Source: Caulobacter sp. SLTY
GTDB lineage: Bacteria; Pseudomonadota; Alphaproteobacteria; Caulobacterales; Caulobacteraceae
Length of the DNA stretch: 64,000 nucleotides
Direction of reading: 5' to 3'
Assembly (NCBI RefSeq): GCF_009905535.1
Contig: NZ_JAAALA010000001.1
Coordinates: 62,001-126,000 of the forward strand
Shown: positions 9,105-18,554 of the stretch, one piece after another
Numbering within the stretch: the stretch's first letter is position 1
Layout: every line of letters starts with the position of its first letter
Translations under genes and position numbers: made by a program
The notes under the pieces: model-generated
Databases searched by the model: none
Told to the model about the DNA's origin: nothing
The model's input: the letters and a program-made list of their open reading frames with translations, nothing else

Positions 9105-10070
9105 ATGCCTGATTTCCGCATCATCGAGACCAACGGCATCAAGGTCCGCGCCGCCATCCAGGGCTCCGGCCCGCTGGTGGTCATGGTCCATGGCTTTCCG
9201 GAGAGCTGGTACAGCTGGCGCCATCAGATCGGCCCCATCGCCGACGCCGGCTTCACCGCCTGCGCCATCGACGTGCGCGGCTATGGCGGCTCGGACAAGC
9301 CCGGCGAGGTGGCCGACTATGGCCTCGAACAGATCACCGCCGACGTCGCCGGGGTGATCGAGGCCCTGTCGGAGGACGGCACCGGGGTGCTGATCGGCCA
9401 CGACTGGGGCGCGCCCATCGTCTGGAACACGGCGCTCACCCGGCCGGACCGGGTCAGCGCCGTGGCCGGACTGTCGGTGCCCTACACCGGCATCCCGACC
9501 ATGAACTTCCTGGACGCGGTGAAGGCGGTGTTCACCGACAACGGGAAGTTTTTCTACCAGGTCTATTTCCAGGACGTGGGGCCGCCCGAGGCCGAGCTGG
9601 AGGCCGACCCGGCCGCCACAATCCGCCAGTTCTACTATGCCATCAGCGGCGATGCGCCCGACGGGACTTGGCCGAACGACAAGCCGCATGGCGCGACCCT
9701 GCTCGACCGCCTTCCCGACCCCAAGCCCTTCCCGGCCTGGCTGACCGAGGCCGACATCGCCTACTACGCCGCCGAATTCGCCCAGTCCGGCTTCTTCGGC
9801 CCCCTGAGCCGCTACCGCAATCACGGCCGCGACTTCGACTGGCTACAACAGTTCAAGGGCCGCACCGTCGACCAGCCGTCCCTGTTCATCGGCGGCACGC
9901 GAGACCTGGTGCTGAAGATGCTGCCCGGCGTCAATCCGGTCGACCTGATGGCCCCGCACCTGACCAATCTGAAGGGCGCCCATCTGATCGAAGGCTGCGG
10001 GCACTGGACGCAGCAGGAACGGCCCGAAGAGGTCAACCGGCTGCTGCTGGACTGGCTGAAGGGTCTCTGA
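9105..10070 (+). CDS. Epoxide hydrolase (alpha/beta hydrolase fold)
   Basis: 321 residues. The oxyanion-hole motif HGFP (residues 29-32), nucleophile Asp100 in GHDWGAP, and catalytic His in EGCGHWTQQERPEE near the C-terminus identify the epoxide hydrolase branch rather than a serine esterase. The enzyme opens an epoxide to a diol through an alkyl-enzyme ester. A haloalkane dehalogenase shares the Asp nucleophile, but the HGFPESWYSWRHQ block favours epoxide hydrolase. It is cytoplasmic with no signal peptide. The upstream region carries the inverted repeat at 8939-9024. Confidence 0.9.
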   Translation: MPDFRIIETNGIKVRAAIQGSGPLVVMVHGFPESWYSWRHQIGPIADAGFTACAIDVRGYGGSDKPGEVADYGLEQITADVAGVIEALSEDGTGVLIGHDWGAPIVWNTALTRPDRVSAVAGLSVPYTGIPTMNFLDAVKAVFTDNGKFFYQVYFQDVGPPEAELEADPAATIRQFYYAISGDAPDGTWPNDKPHGATLLDRLPDPKPFPAWLTEADIAYYAAEFAQSGFFGPLSRYRNHGRDFDWLQQFKGRTVDQPSLFIGGTRDLVLKMLPGVNPVDLMAPHLTNLKGAHLIEGCGHWTQQERPEEVNRLLLDWLKGL

Positions 10071-10129
10071 TCCCCGATTGATTTTTACAACTGTACGTTC
10101 ATAGTGGCTCCAACGACGGGAGCGGAACC

Positions 10130-12055
10130 ATGAACGAAGCCGGCAAGCGGACCCTGGCGGTCGTGCTCACCCTGGCGGCCAGCCTCGCCATCATTGCGGC
10201 GCTCTCCTTGGCGCCCTCGCCACGCCAAGCGCGGGCCGCCGACGCCATGGAGCCCTTTGCCTCGGAGAAGGGCCTGTCCGACTTCCTGGCCGGGCAGATG
10301 AAGGCGCGGGAGCGGCTGTTCGAGGACTCCACGCTCGACGCGGCTCCGATGCTTGCCGCGGAGGCGCCGGCCAGCGTCGCTAAGCCGGGCCAAGTGCTGG
10401 GCATGATCGGTCCGCCAGGCGACCGCATCACCAACACCCAGGAAGCCGAGGTCGACGAGGGCGGCATCGTCAAGGCGCGGGGCGATCTGCTGATCATCCT
10501 GCGGCGCGGCCGGCTGTTCACCGTCTCGACGGTGGGCGGCGGCCTGCGCGCGGTCGACCGCATTGACGCCTTCCCACCAGGCACGCGCGGCGAGGCTTGG
10601 TACGACGAGATGTTGGTCGCCGGCGACCTGATCGCGGTGGTCGGCTACAGCTATGAAAGCGGCGGGACCGAGATCAACCGCTTCCGCCTCTCGCCCGACG
10701 GCCGGCTCAGCTTCCTCGATTCCCATGCCCTGCGGTCGGCCGACTACTATTCCAGCCGCAACTACGCCTCGCGGCTGATCGGCAATCGGATGATCTTCTA
10801 TTCGGAACTGCCGCTCGGCTGGGGCGAAGTTCCCATGGAGTCGCTGCCGGCCGTGCGCCGCTGGACGCCGGGGACCAAGACCGAGTTCCGCCGGATCGCC
10901 GCCGCCCGCCGCATCTTTGCTCCGCCGCAGGTTCGGGCCAACCAGGCCGCCGTCACCTCGATTCACACCGTGACCACCTGCGACCTCGCCGCGCAGACCT
11001 TCGACTGCCAGGCCACCGCCGTGCTGGGGCCGGGCTCGCGCACGTTCTATGTTTCCAGGGCTGCGGTCTATCTGTGGGTCACCAACCAGCCCTGGGAGCG
11101 GGGCAAGCCTGGGCCGACCCTGCTGTACCGGCTGCCCCTCGACGGCGCCGCGCCCCAAGCTATCCAGGTCACCGGCGCGCCGATTGACCAGTTCTCGTTC
11201 CGCGAGGCGGCCGATGGCGAGCGGCTGCATGTGCTAGTCGGCCGCGACGGGGCAGGCGATGGCATGTGGGGCGCCGAGCAGGCCAAGCCGCGCAGCCTGG
11301 CCCTGCTGACCCTGCCGCTGGACCTGCTCAACGACGGCAGCGCCGCCGTCGGCTTCCAGCACTACCGCAGCCTGCCCAGCCCCGGCGCCGGCTGGGCGCT
11401 GCATGACCGCTTCGTCGGTGACCACCTGCTCTACGGCCTCGGCGCCGACTGGGGCGACCGCGACGATGGAAAGGGCCTGTTGCTGGCCGCCCCGCTCGAT
11501 GGTGGGCCGGTCGCCTCCATCGACCTGCCGCATCCGGTCGACCGGATCGAGGCCATGGGACCGGACGCGGTCGTGGTCGGCAGCGGCGGCAGCGCCGTCT
11601 GGTTTTCCACCATTCGCCTGCTAGGCGCGCCGACGGCGGGCGACCGCTACCGGCTGGGCGACGCGGCCGAGGCCGAGAGCCGCAGCCACGGCTTCTTCTA
11701 CCGCCCAGACTCCGCCGACGGGACGCAAGGGGTGCTCGGCCTGCCCGTCACCCGCGCAGCGCGGCCGGCCTATCACCAGCTGTTCGAGAACTCCGCCGCC
11801 GTCGTCTTCCTGCGCCGGTCGCAAGACCGCTTCCAGCCGCTGGGCCAGCTCGCCGCGGCCGAGGAGGGCATCGCCGATGACGGCTGCATTGCCTCTTGTG
11901 TCGACTGGTACGGCAACGCCCGGCCGATCTTCTTGCGTGGCCGGGTGTTCGCCCTGCTGGGCTATGAGCTGGTCGAAGGTCAGGTGCGCGGGCGGGTGAT
12001 CCAAGAGGTCGGCCGGGTCAGCTTCGCGCCACCGGCCGCGCCCAGCCGGTCCTAG
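10130..12055 (+). CDS. Secreted beta-propeller domain protein
   Basis: 641 residues with an N-terminal hydrophobic segment (residues 8-28, LAVVLTLAASLAIIAALSLA), which is a signal anchor or uncleaved signal. The region around ITNTQEAEVDEGGIVKARGD matches the opening of the beta-propeller domain family (the 'secreted protein with C-terminal beta-propeller' group), with repeated blade-like strands through the rest. Family members have no assigned biochemical activity. It starts 59 bases after the epoxide hydrolase and is followed by the feruloyl-CoA synthase-like gene, but nothing in the sequence ties its role to either. Confidence 0.75.
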   Translation: MNEAGKRTLAVVLTLAASLAIIAALSLAPSPRQARAADAMEPFASEKGLSDFLAGQMKARERLFEDSTLDAAPMLAAEAPASVAKPGQVLGMIGPPGDRITNTQEAEVDEGGIVKARGDLLIILRRGRLFTVSTVGGGLRAVDRIDAFPPGTRGEAWYDEMLVAGDLIAVVGYSYESGGTEINRFRLSPDGRLSFLDSHALRSADYYSSRNYASRLIGNRMIFYSELPLGWGEVPMESLPAVRRWTPGTKTEFRRIAAARRIFAPPQVRANQAAVTSIHTVTTCDLAAQTFDCQATAVLGPGSRTFYVSRAAVYLWVTNQPWERGKPGPTLLYRLPLDGAAPQAIQVTGAPIDQFSFREAADGERLHVLVGRDGAGDGMWGAEQAKPRSLALLTLPLDLLNDGSAAVGFQHYRSLPSPGAGWALHDRFVGDHLLYGLGADWGDRDDGKGLLLAAPLDGGPVASIDLPHPVDRIEAMGPDAVVVGSGGSAVWFSTIRLLGAPTAGDRYRLGDAAEAESRSHGFFYRPDSADGTQGVLGLPVTRAARPAYHQLFENSAAVVFLRRSQDRFQPLGQLAAAEEGIADDGCIASCVDWYGNARPIFLRGRVFALLGYELVEGQVRGRVIQEVGRVSFAPPAAPSRS

Positions 12056-12134
12056 AAGGGCTGGTTTGACTCCCCTAGGGGCAAGCATAGTCTTCAACGG
12101 GACAACAATAACGATACCCCCGAGGAGACCGCCC

Positions 12135-14003
12135 ATGACCCCCGCCGATGGCGCGGCGGCGCCTGCGTCGCTGTCGAAAACACCCTTCGCCGACCTGCCG
12201 ATGAAGGGGCCGGACGTGACGGTCGAGCGGCGGGCGGACGGCTCGGTCCTCATCCGCTCGAACCACCCCGTCGGCCAGGGACCCCGATCCATCGCCCACC
12301 TCCTGAAGGAGAAGGCCGAGAAGCATCCCGAGCGGCCTTGGATGAAGCAGCGCGAGCCCGGCCACGGGCCCTGGCGGACGCTGACCTACGGCGAGGCGCT
12401 GCGGAAGGCCGAAGGCATCGCGCAGTGGCTGCTGGACCAGGGGCTGACGGCCGACGACAGCGTCATGGTGCTGTCCTCCAACAGCCTGGAGCATGCCCTG
12501 ATCAAGGTCGGCTGCTACACGGCGGGCGTTCCAGTCTCGCCGATCAGCCCGGCTTACAGCCTGATTTCCACCGACCACGCCAAGCTCAAGCACTGCGTCT
12601 CGGTGGTGAATCCGAAGGTGATCTTCGCCCAGTCGGGCGAGATGTACGCTCGCGCGTTTGAGACCCTTCGGGGCCTGGGCCGCGACCTGGTGTTCGTCAC
12701 CGCCGATGGGAGCGGGGAGGACGCCATCCCCCTCTCGACGCTGACTGACACGATCCCCGGCGCCGCGGTGGAGGCCGCCCGCGAGACGCTCGGCCATCAC
12801 ACGGTGGCCAAATACCTGTTCACCTCCGGCTCCACCGGCATGCCCAAGGCTGCCCCCCAGACCTTCGGGATGATGGCCGGGGTGATCGCCGGCCAGGACG
12901 GTTTGCGCTCTGAAGAGCCCGATCCCGACGTGGTCTCCGAGAGCCTTGAGTGGATGCCCTGGAGCCACATCAGCGCCGGCAACATCGGCTTCAACGGGGT
13001 GCTGTGGGCTGGCGGCACGGTCTATCTGGACGAGGGCAAGCCGCTGCCCGGCATGTTCGAGACCACCATCAAGAACCTCTATGAGGTCTCCCCGATGGTG
13101 TTCGGCTCGGCCCCGATCGCGTTCGGCATGTTGGCCGAGGCGATGGAAAAGGACCCGGTCCTGCGCAAGTCGTTCTTCAAGAACATGCGCTACATGGGCT
13201 ACGGCGGCGCGACGCTCAGTAACGACGTCAATGAGCGGCTGCAGGCCCTGGCCATCGCCGAGACCGGCAAGCGGATGCCGCTGACCACCATGTACGGCGC
13301 TACCGAGACGCAAGGCATCACCGTGACCCACTGGGCCACCGAGACCGTCGGCCTGGTTGGGCTGCCGCTGCCGGGGATCACGCTGAAGCTGGTCCCCAAC
13401 GGCTCCAAGCTGGAGGTTCGGGTCAAGGGGCCGACGGTGACCAGCGGCTATCTGGGCGATCCTGAGAAGACCGCCGCCGCCTTCGACGAGGAAGGCTTCT
13501 ACAAGCTGGGCGACGCCGCCAAGTTCATCGACGAAAACGACCCCGCGCAAGGGCTGGTCTTCGATGGCCGGGTGACCGAGGACTTCAAGCTCGACAGCGG
13601 CACATGGGTGTCGGTCGGCACCCTGCGGCCCGAGCTCGTCGCCGCCTGCACCCCCTGGATCCTGGATGCGGTCGTCGCCGGCCAGGACAAGCCGTTTATC
13701 GGCATCCTGGTGTGGCCGTCGATGGCCGGGATGCAGGCGCTGGCCGCCGACGAGGAGCCCGGTACGCCCATCGAGAAGCTGACCGCCCGACTGACCGAGC
13801 AGCTGACGGCCTTCAACGCCACCGCCGGCGGCCTGTCACGCCGGGTGGGCCGCTTCATCATCATGACCGAGCCCCCGTCCATCGACGCCGGCGAGATCAC
13901 CGACAAGGGCTATGTGAACCAGCGCGCGACGTTGGAGCGCCGGGCCGACCTGGTGAATGCCCTCTATGGCGACGGCTCCGCGCCGGGCGTCATCAGCCTT
14001 TAG
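12135..14003 (+). CDS. Feruloyl-CoA synthase-like acid-CoA ligase
   Basis: 622 residues. The P-loop is FTSGSTGMPKAAPQTF, followed by TMYGATETQG and YKLGDAAKFIDENDPAQGLV. The closing region VTEDFKLDSGTWVSVG is the distinctive block of feruloyl-CoA synthases, which differs from the usual IxxGGEN loop of fatty-acid ligases. Such enzymes activate ferulate and related hydroxycinnamates as the first step to vanillate. No enoyl-CoA hydratase (ech) or vanillin dehydrogenase is directly adjacent. The ATG at 12135 follows GAGGAGACC; an upstream TTG at 12066 is less likely. Confidence 0.8.
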   Translation: MTPADGAAAPASLSKTPFADLPMKGPDVTVERRADGSVLIRSNHPVGQGPRSIAHLLKEKAEKHPERPWMKQREPGHGPWRTLTYGEALRKAEGIAQWLLDQGLTADDSVMVLSSNSLEHALIKVGCYTAGVPVSPISPAYSLISTDHAKLKHCVSVVNPKVIFAQSGEMYARAFETLRGLGRDLVFVTADGSGEDAIPLSTLTDTIPGAAVEAARETLGHHTVAKYLFTSGSTGMPKAAPQTFGMMAGVIAGQDGLRSEEPDPDVVSESLEWMPWSHISAGNIGFNGVLWAGGTVYLDEGKPLPGMFETTIKNLYEVSPMVFGSAPIAFGMLAEAMEKDPVLRKSFFKNMRYMGYGGATLSNDVNERLQALAIAETGKRMPLTTMYGATETQGITVTHWATETVGLVGLPLPGITLKLVPNGSKLEVRVKGPTVTSGYLGDPEKTAAAFDEEGFYKLGDAAKFIDENDPAQGLVFDGRVTEDFKLDSGTWVSVGTLRPELVAACTPWILDAVVAGQDKPFIGILVWPSMAGMQALAADEEPGTPIEKLTARLTEQLTAFNATAGGLSRRVGRFIIMTEPPSIDAGEITDKGYVNQRATLERRADLVNALYGDGSAPGVISL

Positions 14004-14012
14004 GAACATCCC

Positions 14013-14945
14013 ATGAGCCTCGATCCCCACTTCCGCGCCATGCTCGACGCCGCCGCCGCCATCGAGATGCCGCCCCTCGCCACCCTGCCGCCGGAGATGA
14101 TCCGCATGGGCTACGTCGCCCAGCGGGCCGGTCTCGACGCCGGCGCGCCCAAGGACCTCGCCGTGCGCGACCTTCAGGTCGATGGCGGCGCCGGCCCGCT
14201 GAAGGCGCGGCTGTATGAGCCGAAGGACGCCCCGGCCACCACCGGCGGGCTTGTCTATTTCCACGGCGGCGGCTTCGTGATCGGCGACCTGGAGACCCAC
14301 GACGACTTCATGCGCCGCCTGTGCGCGGCCTCCGGCTGCCGGGTGCTGGCGGTGGACTACCGGCTGGCGCCGGAGCACCCCTTCCCGGCCGCTCATGACG
14401 ACGCCCTGGCCGCCACCAAATGGGCCTTCGACCACGCCGCCGAGATCGGCTTCGATCCGGCCCGCATCGCGGTCGGCGGCTGCAGCGCCGGCGGCAACCT
14501 GGCCGCCTGCATGGCCCTCGAACTGCGCGACGATCCCAAACGCAAGCTGGCGTTCCAGCTGCTGCTTTACCCTGCCACCGCCATGGAGCAGGACACCCAG
14601 AGCCGGCGGGATCTCGCCACCGGCTATGTGCTGACCGCCGAGGTGATGGCCTGGTTCGGCCAGCATTTCGCCGCCGCGGGGCATGCGAACGCCCGTCGCG
14701 CCGAGCCGGCCCATGTGGACGACCTGACCGGCCTGCCGCCGGCCCTGGTGGTCACCGCCGGCTTCGACCCGCTGAAGGACGAAGGAAAGGCCTATGCCCA
14801 TCGCATGGCCGCCGCCAGGGTGAAGGCCGAGCACATCGAGTATCCGTCCTTCGTCCACGACTTCTACATCATGGCCAGCGTCAGCCCACCCGTGGTGCAG
14901 GCGATCGAGGACACGGCGGAGAAGCTGAAAGCCGCCCTGGCCTGA
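14013..14945 (+). CDS. Alpha/beta hydrolase, hormone-sensitive-lipase-type esterase
   Basis: 310 residues. The HSL family motif HGGG is at residues 84-87 (YFHGGGFVIGDLETHD) and the nucleophile serine lies in VGGCSAGGNLAA. The latter has Cys where most members have Asp (GDSAGG). The acid and base of the triad are in TAGFDPLKDEG and FVHDFYIM. It hydrolyses carboxyl esters in the cytoplasm. Only nine bases separate it from the feruloyl-CoA synthase-like gene, so co-transcription is likely. A role in releasing the hydroxycinnamate from its ester is an inference from that spacing. Confidence 0.9.
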   Translation: MSLDPHFRAMLDAAAAIEMPPLATLPPEMIRMGYVAQRAGLDAGAPKDLAVRDLQVDGGAGPLKARLYEPKDAPATTGGLVYFHGGGFVIGDLETHDDFMRRLCAASGCRVLAVDYRLAPEHPFPAAHDDALAATKWAFDHAAEIGFDPARIAVGGCSAGGNLAACMALELRDDPKRKLAFQLLLYPATAMEQDTQSRRDLATGYVLTAEVMAWFGQHFAAAGHANARRAEPAHVDDLTGLPPALVVTAGFDPLKDEGKAYAHRMAAARVKAEHIEYPSFVHDFYIMASVSPPVVQAIEDTAEKLKAALA

Positions 14946-14990
14946 CTTTCTGAAAAACCGGCTCGACCCGAAAACGGGGCTTGACGGCAG

Positions 14991-15013
14991 TGTACTCTGC
15001 AATGCAAAGTACA
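14991..15013. promoter_or_regulatory. Near-perfect 23-bp operator-like palindrome
   Basis: Arms TGTACTCTGCA and TGCAAAGTACA flank a single central A and match at 10 of 11 positions. A TTGACG hexamer at 14981-14986 sits four bases to the left, so the palindrome would cover the promoter of the DUF2141 gene (ATG at 15053). The -10 hexamer is not clear. This looks like the target of a dimeric repressor that is not encoded nearby. Confidence 0.6.
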
Positions 15014-15052
15014 TTGCATGAGGCGGGGTGGTCCCGCCGGGGAGCTGACGAC

Positions 15053-15478
15053 ATGACCTTCAAATCTCTGATCCTGGCGGGGGCGGTGAGCGCTCTTGCC
15101 GTTCCTGCCATTCCCAGTGTTGTTTGGGCCGCCGACGTGGCCGTCACCCTGACCGGCGTGCAGCCGCAGGGCGGAACCATGCTGGTGTCGCTGCAGACGC
15201 GCGACCAGTTCATGAAGCCGATGGGCGCCGCCGGCGCCATGGGCGAGGCCCAGGCCGGGACCATGACCCTGACCATCGAAAATGTCGCGCCCGGCGACTA
15301 CGCCCTGATGGTGATGCACGACGCCGACGGGAGCTGGAGCCTGACCACCAAGGACGGCAAGCCGGCCGAGGGGCTGGCGCATTCCGGGGCCACCGGCGCC
15401 AAGACCTTCGACGAGATGAAGATCACCGTGACCGAGCAGGGCGCCAAGGTGACCCTGCCCCTGGTCTATCCGAAATAA
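15053..15478 (+). CDS. Secreted DUF2141-family protein
   Basis: 141 residues with a signal peptide (MTFKSLILAGAVSALAVPAIPSVVWAAD, cleavage near residue 27). The mature part (VAVTLTGVQPQGGTMLVSL, then IENVAPGDYALMVMHDADG) matches the DUF2141 beta-sandwich found in periplasmic proteins. No activity is known. The ATG at 15053 follows GGGGAGCTGACGAC; an earlier start at 14981 would disrupt the signal peptide. Its promoter region carries the 23-bp palindrome at 14991-15013. It is followed after 16 bases by the amidohydrolase, so the pair may form an operon. Confidence 0.8.
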   Translation: MTFKSLILAGAVSALAVPAIPSVVWAADVAVTLTGVQPQGGTMLVSLQTRDQFMKPMGAAGAMGEAQAGTMTLTIENVAPGDYALMVMHDADGSWSLTTKDGKPAEGLAHSGATGAKTFDEMKITVTEQGAKVTLPLVYPK

Positions 15479-15494
15479 TCGGGAGCGCGGGGCC

Positions 15495-16817
15495 ATGAAG
15501 ACGGCGATGTGGGCGGCTTTGGCCGCTGCGGCGGGGCTGGCCCTGGTGGGTCCGGCGGGAGCCCAAACCCCGCGAGCTGGGGGACCGGAGACGATCCGGT
15601 TCACCGGCGCCCAGTGGTGGACCCCGCAAGGGTTCGCCGGCGGTGACCGGTATGTGCGGGGTGGTGTCTTCGTGGCGCCGACCAAGGGCGCCCGCGTCGT
15701 CGACCTGGCGGGGGCCTTCGTGGTGCCGGCCTTCGGAGAGGCCCACAACCACAACCTCGACACGCCGGAGCTGGCCAAATCCGTCAGCGACCAGTACCTG
15801 GCCAACGGCGTCTTCTATGTGAAGAACCCCAACAGCCGGGCCGCCTTCACCCCCGCCGCCCGCGCCCTGCTCAACAGGCCGGACACCGTGGACGCCAAAT
15901 TCTCGATGGGCGGGCTGACGGCGGAGGGCGGCCACCCGATCCGCCTCTACGGCTTCCTGTCGCGGTTCAGCGGCAAGGAACAGCCCGGCGAGGCCTTCGA
16001 GGGCGACGCCTTCCATGTGATCCGCACCGCCGCCGACATCGAGCCGGCGCTCGGCAAGCTCCAGGCCCAGGGCGCGGAGTTCGTGAAGACCTACCTGCTC
16101 CACTCCGAACAGTATGACGCGCGCAAGGACGACAAGGCCCACTACGGCATGCGCGGCCTGGACCCCAAGCTCTACCCGGCCATCGTCAAGGCGGCGCACC
16201 GGCGGGGGCTGAAGGTCAGCGTCCATATCGAGACGGCGGCGGACTTCCGCCTGGCGGTGGCCAGCGGGGTCGACGAGATCAACCACCTGCCCGGCTACAT
16301 GTGGGCGAGCAGCGACACGGCGCAGACCTATACGATCACCCCGGCTGACGCCCATGCGGCCGCCCGCGCCGGGGTGGTGGTGGTCACCACCACCGTGGTC
16401 ACCAACGGCATCAACCTGCCCCCCGCCCGCAAGGCGCAGATCAAGGCGGTCCAGACCGCCAACCTGCGCCTGCTTCAGGCGGCCGGGGTCAAGCTGGCCA
16501 TCGGCTCGGACAACTACATGCAGACCTCACGCAGCGAGATCGAGAACCTCGCCGCCATGAAGGTGTTCGACGACGCCACCCTGCTACGGCTGTGGGTCGA
16601 GACGCCCAAGGTCTCGATCTTCCCGAACCGCAAGGTTTCCTGCCTCGATCGCGGCTGCGAAGCCGACTTCCTGGCCCTCTCGGCCGATCCGACCAAGGAC
16701 ATCGCCGCCACCAAGGCCATCAAGGCCGCCTGGAAGGACGGGGCGCCCCTGACCCTGGTCCCCGTCCAGGGCAGCGTCATCCCTGGCGCCCCCGGCGGCG
16801 GGGGCCACGTCCACTAG
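15495..16817 (+). CDS. Secreted amidohydrolase-superfamily protein
   Basis: 440 residues with a signal peptide (residues 1-23, ending GPAGAQ). The beta-barrel start RFTGAQWWTPQGFAGGDRYVRGGVF and metal ligands His84 and His86 in EAHNHNLDT are seen. A later His in VSVHIET and His in INHLPGYMW provide further ligands, and SDNYMQ sits where the family has its Asp. The fold is the imidazolonepropionase-like branch of metal-dependent hydrolases; the substrate is unknown. The protein ends in a Gly/His tail (GGGGHVH). Its TAG shares the CTAG at 16814-16817 with the convergent hydrolase gene. Confidence 0.8.
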   Translation: MKTAMWAALAAAAGLALVGPAGAQTPRAGGPETIRFTGAQWWTPQGFAGGDRYVRGGVFVAPTKGARVVDLAGAFVVPAFGEAHNHNLDTPELAKSVSDQYLANGVFYVKNPNSRAAFTPAARALLNRPDTVDAKFSMGGLTAEGGHPIRLYGFLSRFSGKEQPGEAFEGDAFHVIRTAADIEPALGKLQAQGAEFVKTYLLHSEQYDARKDDKAHYGMRGLDPKLYPAIVKAAHRRGLKVSVHIETAADFRLAVASGVDEINHLPGYMWASSDTAQTYTITPADAHAAARAGVVVVTTTVVTNGINLPPARKAQIKAVQTANLRLLQAAGVKLAIGSDNYMQTSRSEIENLAAMKVFDDATLLRLWVETPKVSIFPNRKVSCLDRGCEADFLALSADPTKDIAATKAIKAAWKDGAPLTLVPVQGSVIPGAPGGGGHVH

Positions 16818-18493
16818 ATCGCGAACGCCTCCAGGGCCCGGAACAGGTCCGGACTGAAGGCGGTCGTATCGGTCAGCTCCGCGCGGCAGACCTCGCCGGC
16901 CCGCAGGCCCAGATGCTGGGCGCCGGACAGGACGCGGACCTGGACCGGCACCCCCTTCAGCCGGCCGGTGGCCACGGAGGTGGGTGTGGAATCGTCATGC
17001 TCAGCGAAGACGAACATCGCCTTGCCGCCATAGGCCCGCCACAGCGGCAGGGGATCGAAGGCCGGATCCAGGGTGACGAACCAGTCGCCGGCGGACCGGT
17101 CCACCTCGCCCGAGGCCGGGAACAGCCAATCGCCCAGTCCGGCCCGCTTCCGCCCCTCGGCGGTCAGCCGGTCCAGCTCCGGCGCCGCCCGGCCGTCGCG
17201 CAGGAAGGCGAAGAAGGCCGACTGCTGGCGTAGGGCAAGGTCGATATCCGCTCCGGCAATGCCGGCGCAACCCATCCGCACCTTCGTGTTGTAGAGGTTC
17301 TGCTCCGCCACGGTCAGCGCCGCGCCCGCCGCCCCCAGCAGGAACACGTCCGCCGGCGTCCCGCCCTGGCGCAGCACCGCCGCCGCCACCCAGCCCGCCT
17401 GGCTGGATCCCGCCAGGCCGATGCGGCTCGCATCCACCTCCGGCCGCGTGGCCAGGAAGGCCATGCCGGCCATGGCATCCTGGGCCAGACTGTCGAACCC
17501 GGCCCGCGACCAGTCCCCGCCGGACCCATCGACCCCCCGCTTGTCATAGGTCAGCACCACCCGCCCCGAGGCGGCCAGGGCGTCGGCCATCACGGCGATG
17601 ATCGAGGCATAGCCGTCCCGATCCTGCGGCCCCGACCCATGGACAAGCACCACGGCCGGCGCCGTCCCAGCCCGCCCGGACGGCAGGTACAGCTGTCCCG
17701 CCAGCTTGACCCCATCCTTGGCCGGGAACACCACCCGCTCGCGGCGATAGGCGTCGGCGCGCACGGCGATCAACCCGTCCACCGTCACCGCGGCGCTGGT
17801 CCCGTCCGTCGGCGGCGCGAACCGCCAGGTCGCCACGGCCTTGTCCGACCGCACCCGGTCGCCCGCCGTCCACTCCAGTCCCGATACCCGGTTCAGCCCC
17901 CGAAAGCTGTTGTCGCAGCTGTTGCGGGCGAACAGCCGCACGACGGAGCGGGTCACCACCAGGACACAGCCGTCCGGCAGTCGATAGCGGCCGGTCAGCG
18001 CCTCATGGAAATCGCGGTCCAGCACCTCGTCCTCGTTGGCGAACATCAAAGGGCCGGCGACGCTCTCGAAGTCGGAGACTGTCCCGTCGCTGCTGATGTC
18101 CTGGACGAAGCGGCCGTCCTTGCCCAGCCGCACCTCGAAACGGCCATAGCTCGCCGCCTTGCCGATCCGCATCCGGTAGTAGCCGACCCGCCGATCCCCG
18201 GCCGTCTCCGCCACCCGGAAATTCAGGTCGATCGCCGTTGCCGGATCAATCTGGTCGAACAGCTCGCGGAACGAGGCCGCGATGGCGGTGGTCCCGGCCC
18301 GCCGATCCTCAGGCGTTCCGGCATAGCGATAGATGACCTCGGCGTCCGGCGCATAGGCGGCCGCCGCTGCGGCAGCGTCCTTGGCCGCATAGGCCGCCCG
18401 CAACGCCTTGAAGGCTGTCTCTTCCGGCGGGGCAGCGCCGGCCGCGCCCGACAGCAGGACCAGGGTGGCGGCGATCCAGGCAAAGGCTCTCAT
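16814..18493 (-). CDS. Secreted alpha/beta hydrolase with N-terminal NTF2-like domain
   Basis: 559 residues. A signal peptide (residues 1-20) is followed by a SnoaL/NTF2-like region at about 22-135 (ALRAAYAAKDAAAAAAAYAPDAEV). A hydrolase domain then runs from about residue 255, with VLVHGSGPQDRDG as the oxyanion block and LAGSSQAGWVAAAV as the nucleophile elbow (GxSxxG). An aspartate in FAEHDDSTP and a His in SGAQHLGL complete a likely triad. Homologues are called serine aminopeptidase S33 or acyl-peptide hydrolase-like. The fusion of an NTF2-like domain to a secreted hydrolase suggests a binding platform. It overlaps the convergent amidohydrolase by four bases. Confidence 0.8.
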   Translation of the reverse strand: MRAFAWIAATLVLLSGAAGAAPPEETAFKALRAAYAAKDAAAAAAAYAPDAEVIYRYAGTPEDRRAGTTAIAASFRELFDQIDPATAIDLNFRVAETAGDRRVGYYRMRIGKAASYGRFEVRLGKDGRFVQDISSDGTVSDFESVAGPLMFANEDEVLDRDFHEALTGRYRLPDGCVLVVTRSVVRLFARNSCDNSFRGLNRVSGLEWTAGDRVRSDKAVATWRFAPPTDGTSAAVTVDGLIAVRADAYRRERVVFPAKDGVKLAGQLYLPSGRAGTAPAVVLVHGSGPQDRDGYASIIAVMADALAASGRVVLTYDKRGVDGSGGDWSRAGFDSLAQDAMAGMAFLATRPEVDASRIGLAGSSQAGWVAAAVLRQGGTPADVFLLGAAGAALTVAEQNLYNTKVRMGCAGIAGADIDLALRQQSAFFAFLRDGRAAPELDRLTAEGRKRAGLGDWLFPASGEVDRSAGDWFVTLDPAFDPLPLWRAYGGKAMFVFAEHDDSTPTSVATGRLKGVPVQVRVLSGAQHLGLRAGEVCRAELTDTTAFSPDLFRALEAFAI

Positions 18494-18554
18494 GGGCGAC
18501 CGTTGTTATTTTCGGCCACTCTAGCATCTGGCCGCCCGCAGGGGACAACCCGTC

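Noticed and set aside
12072..12081. Perfect palindrome CCCCTAGGGG before the feruloyl-CoA synthase-like gene
   Set aside because: Ten bases, no promoter elements near it and no second copy noticed; too short to claim an operator.
12075..13550. 491-codon frame antisense to the feruloyl-CoA synthase-like gene
   Set aside because: Shadow of the ligase gene, which has all ANL motifs on the plus strand.
14960..14980. CCCGAAAACGGG hairpin after the esterase as a terminator
   Set aside because: Four-base stem with no T-run; not convincing.
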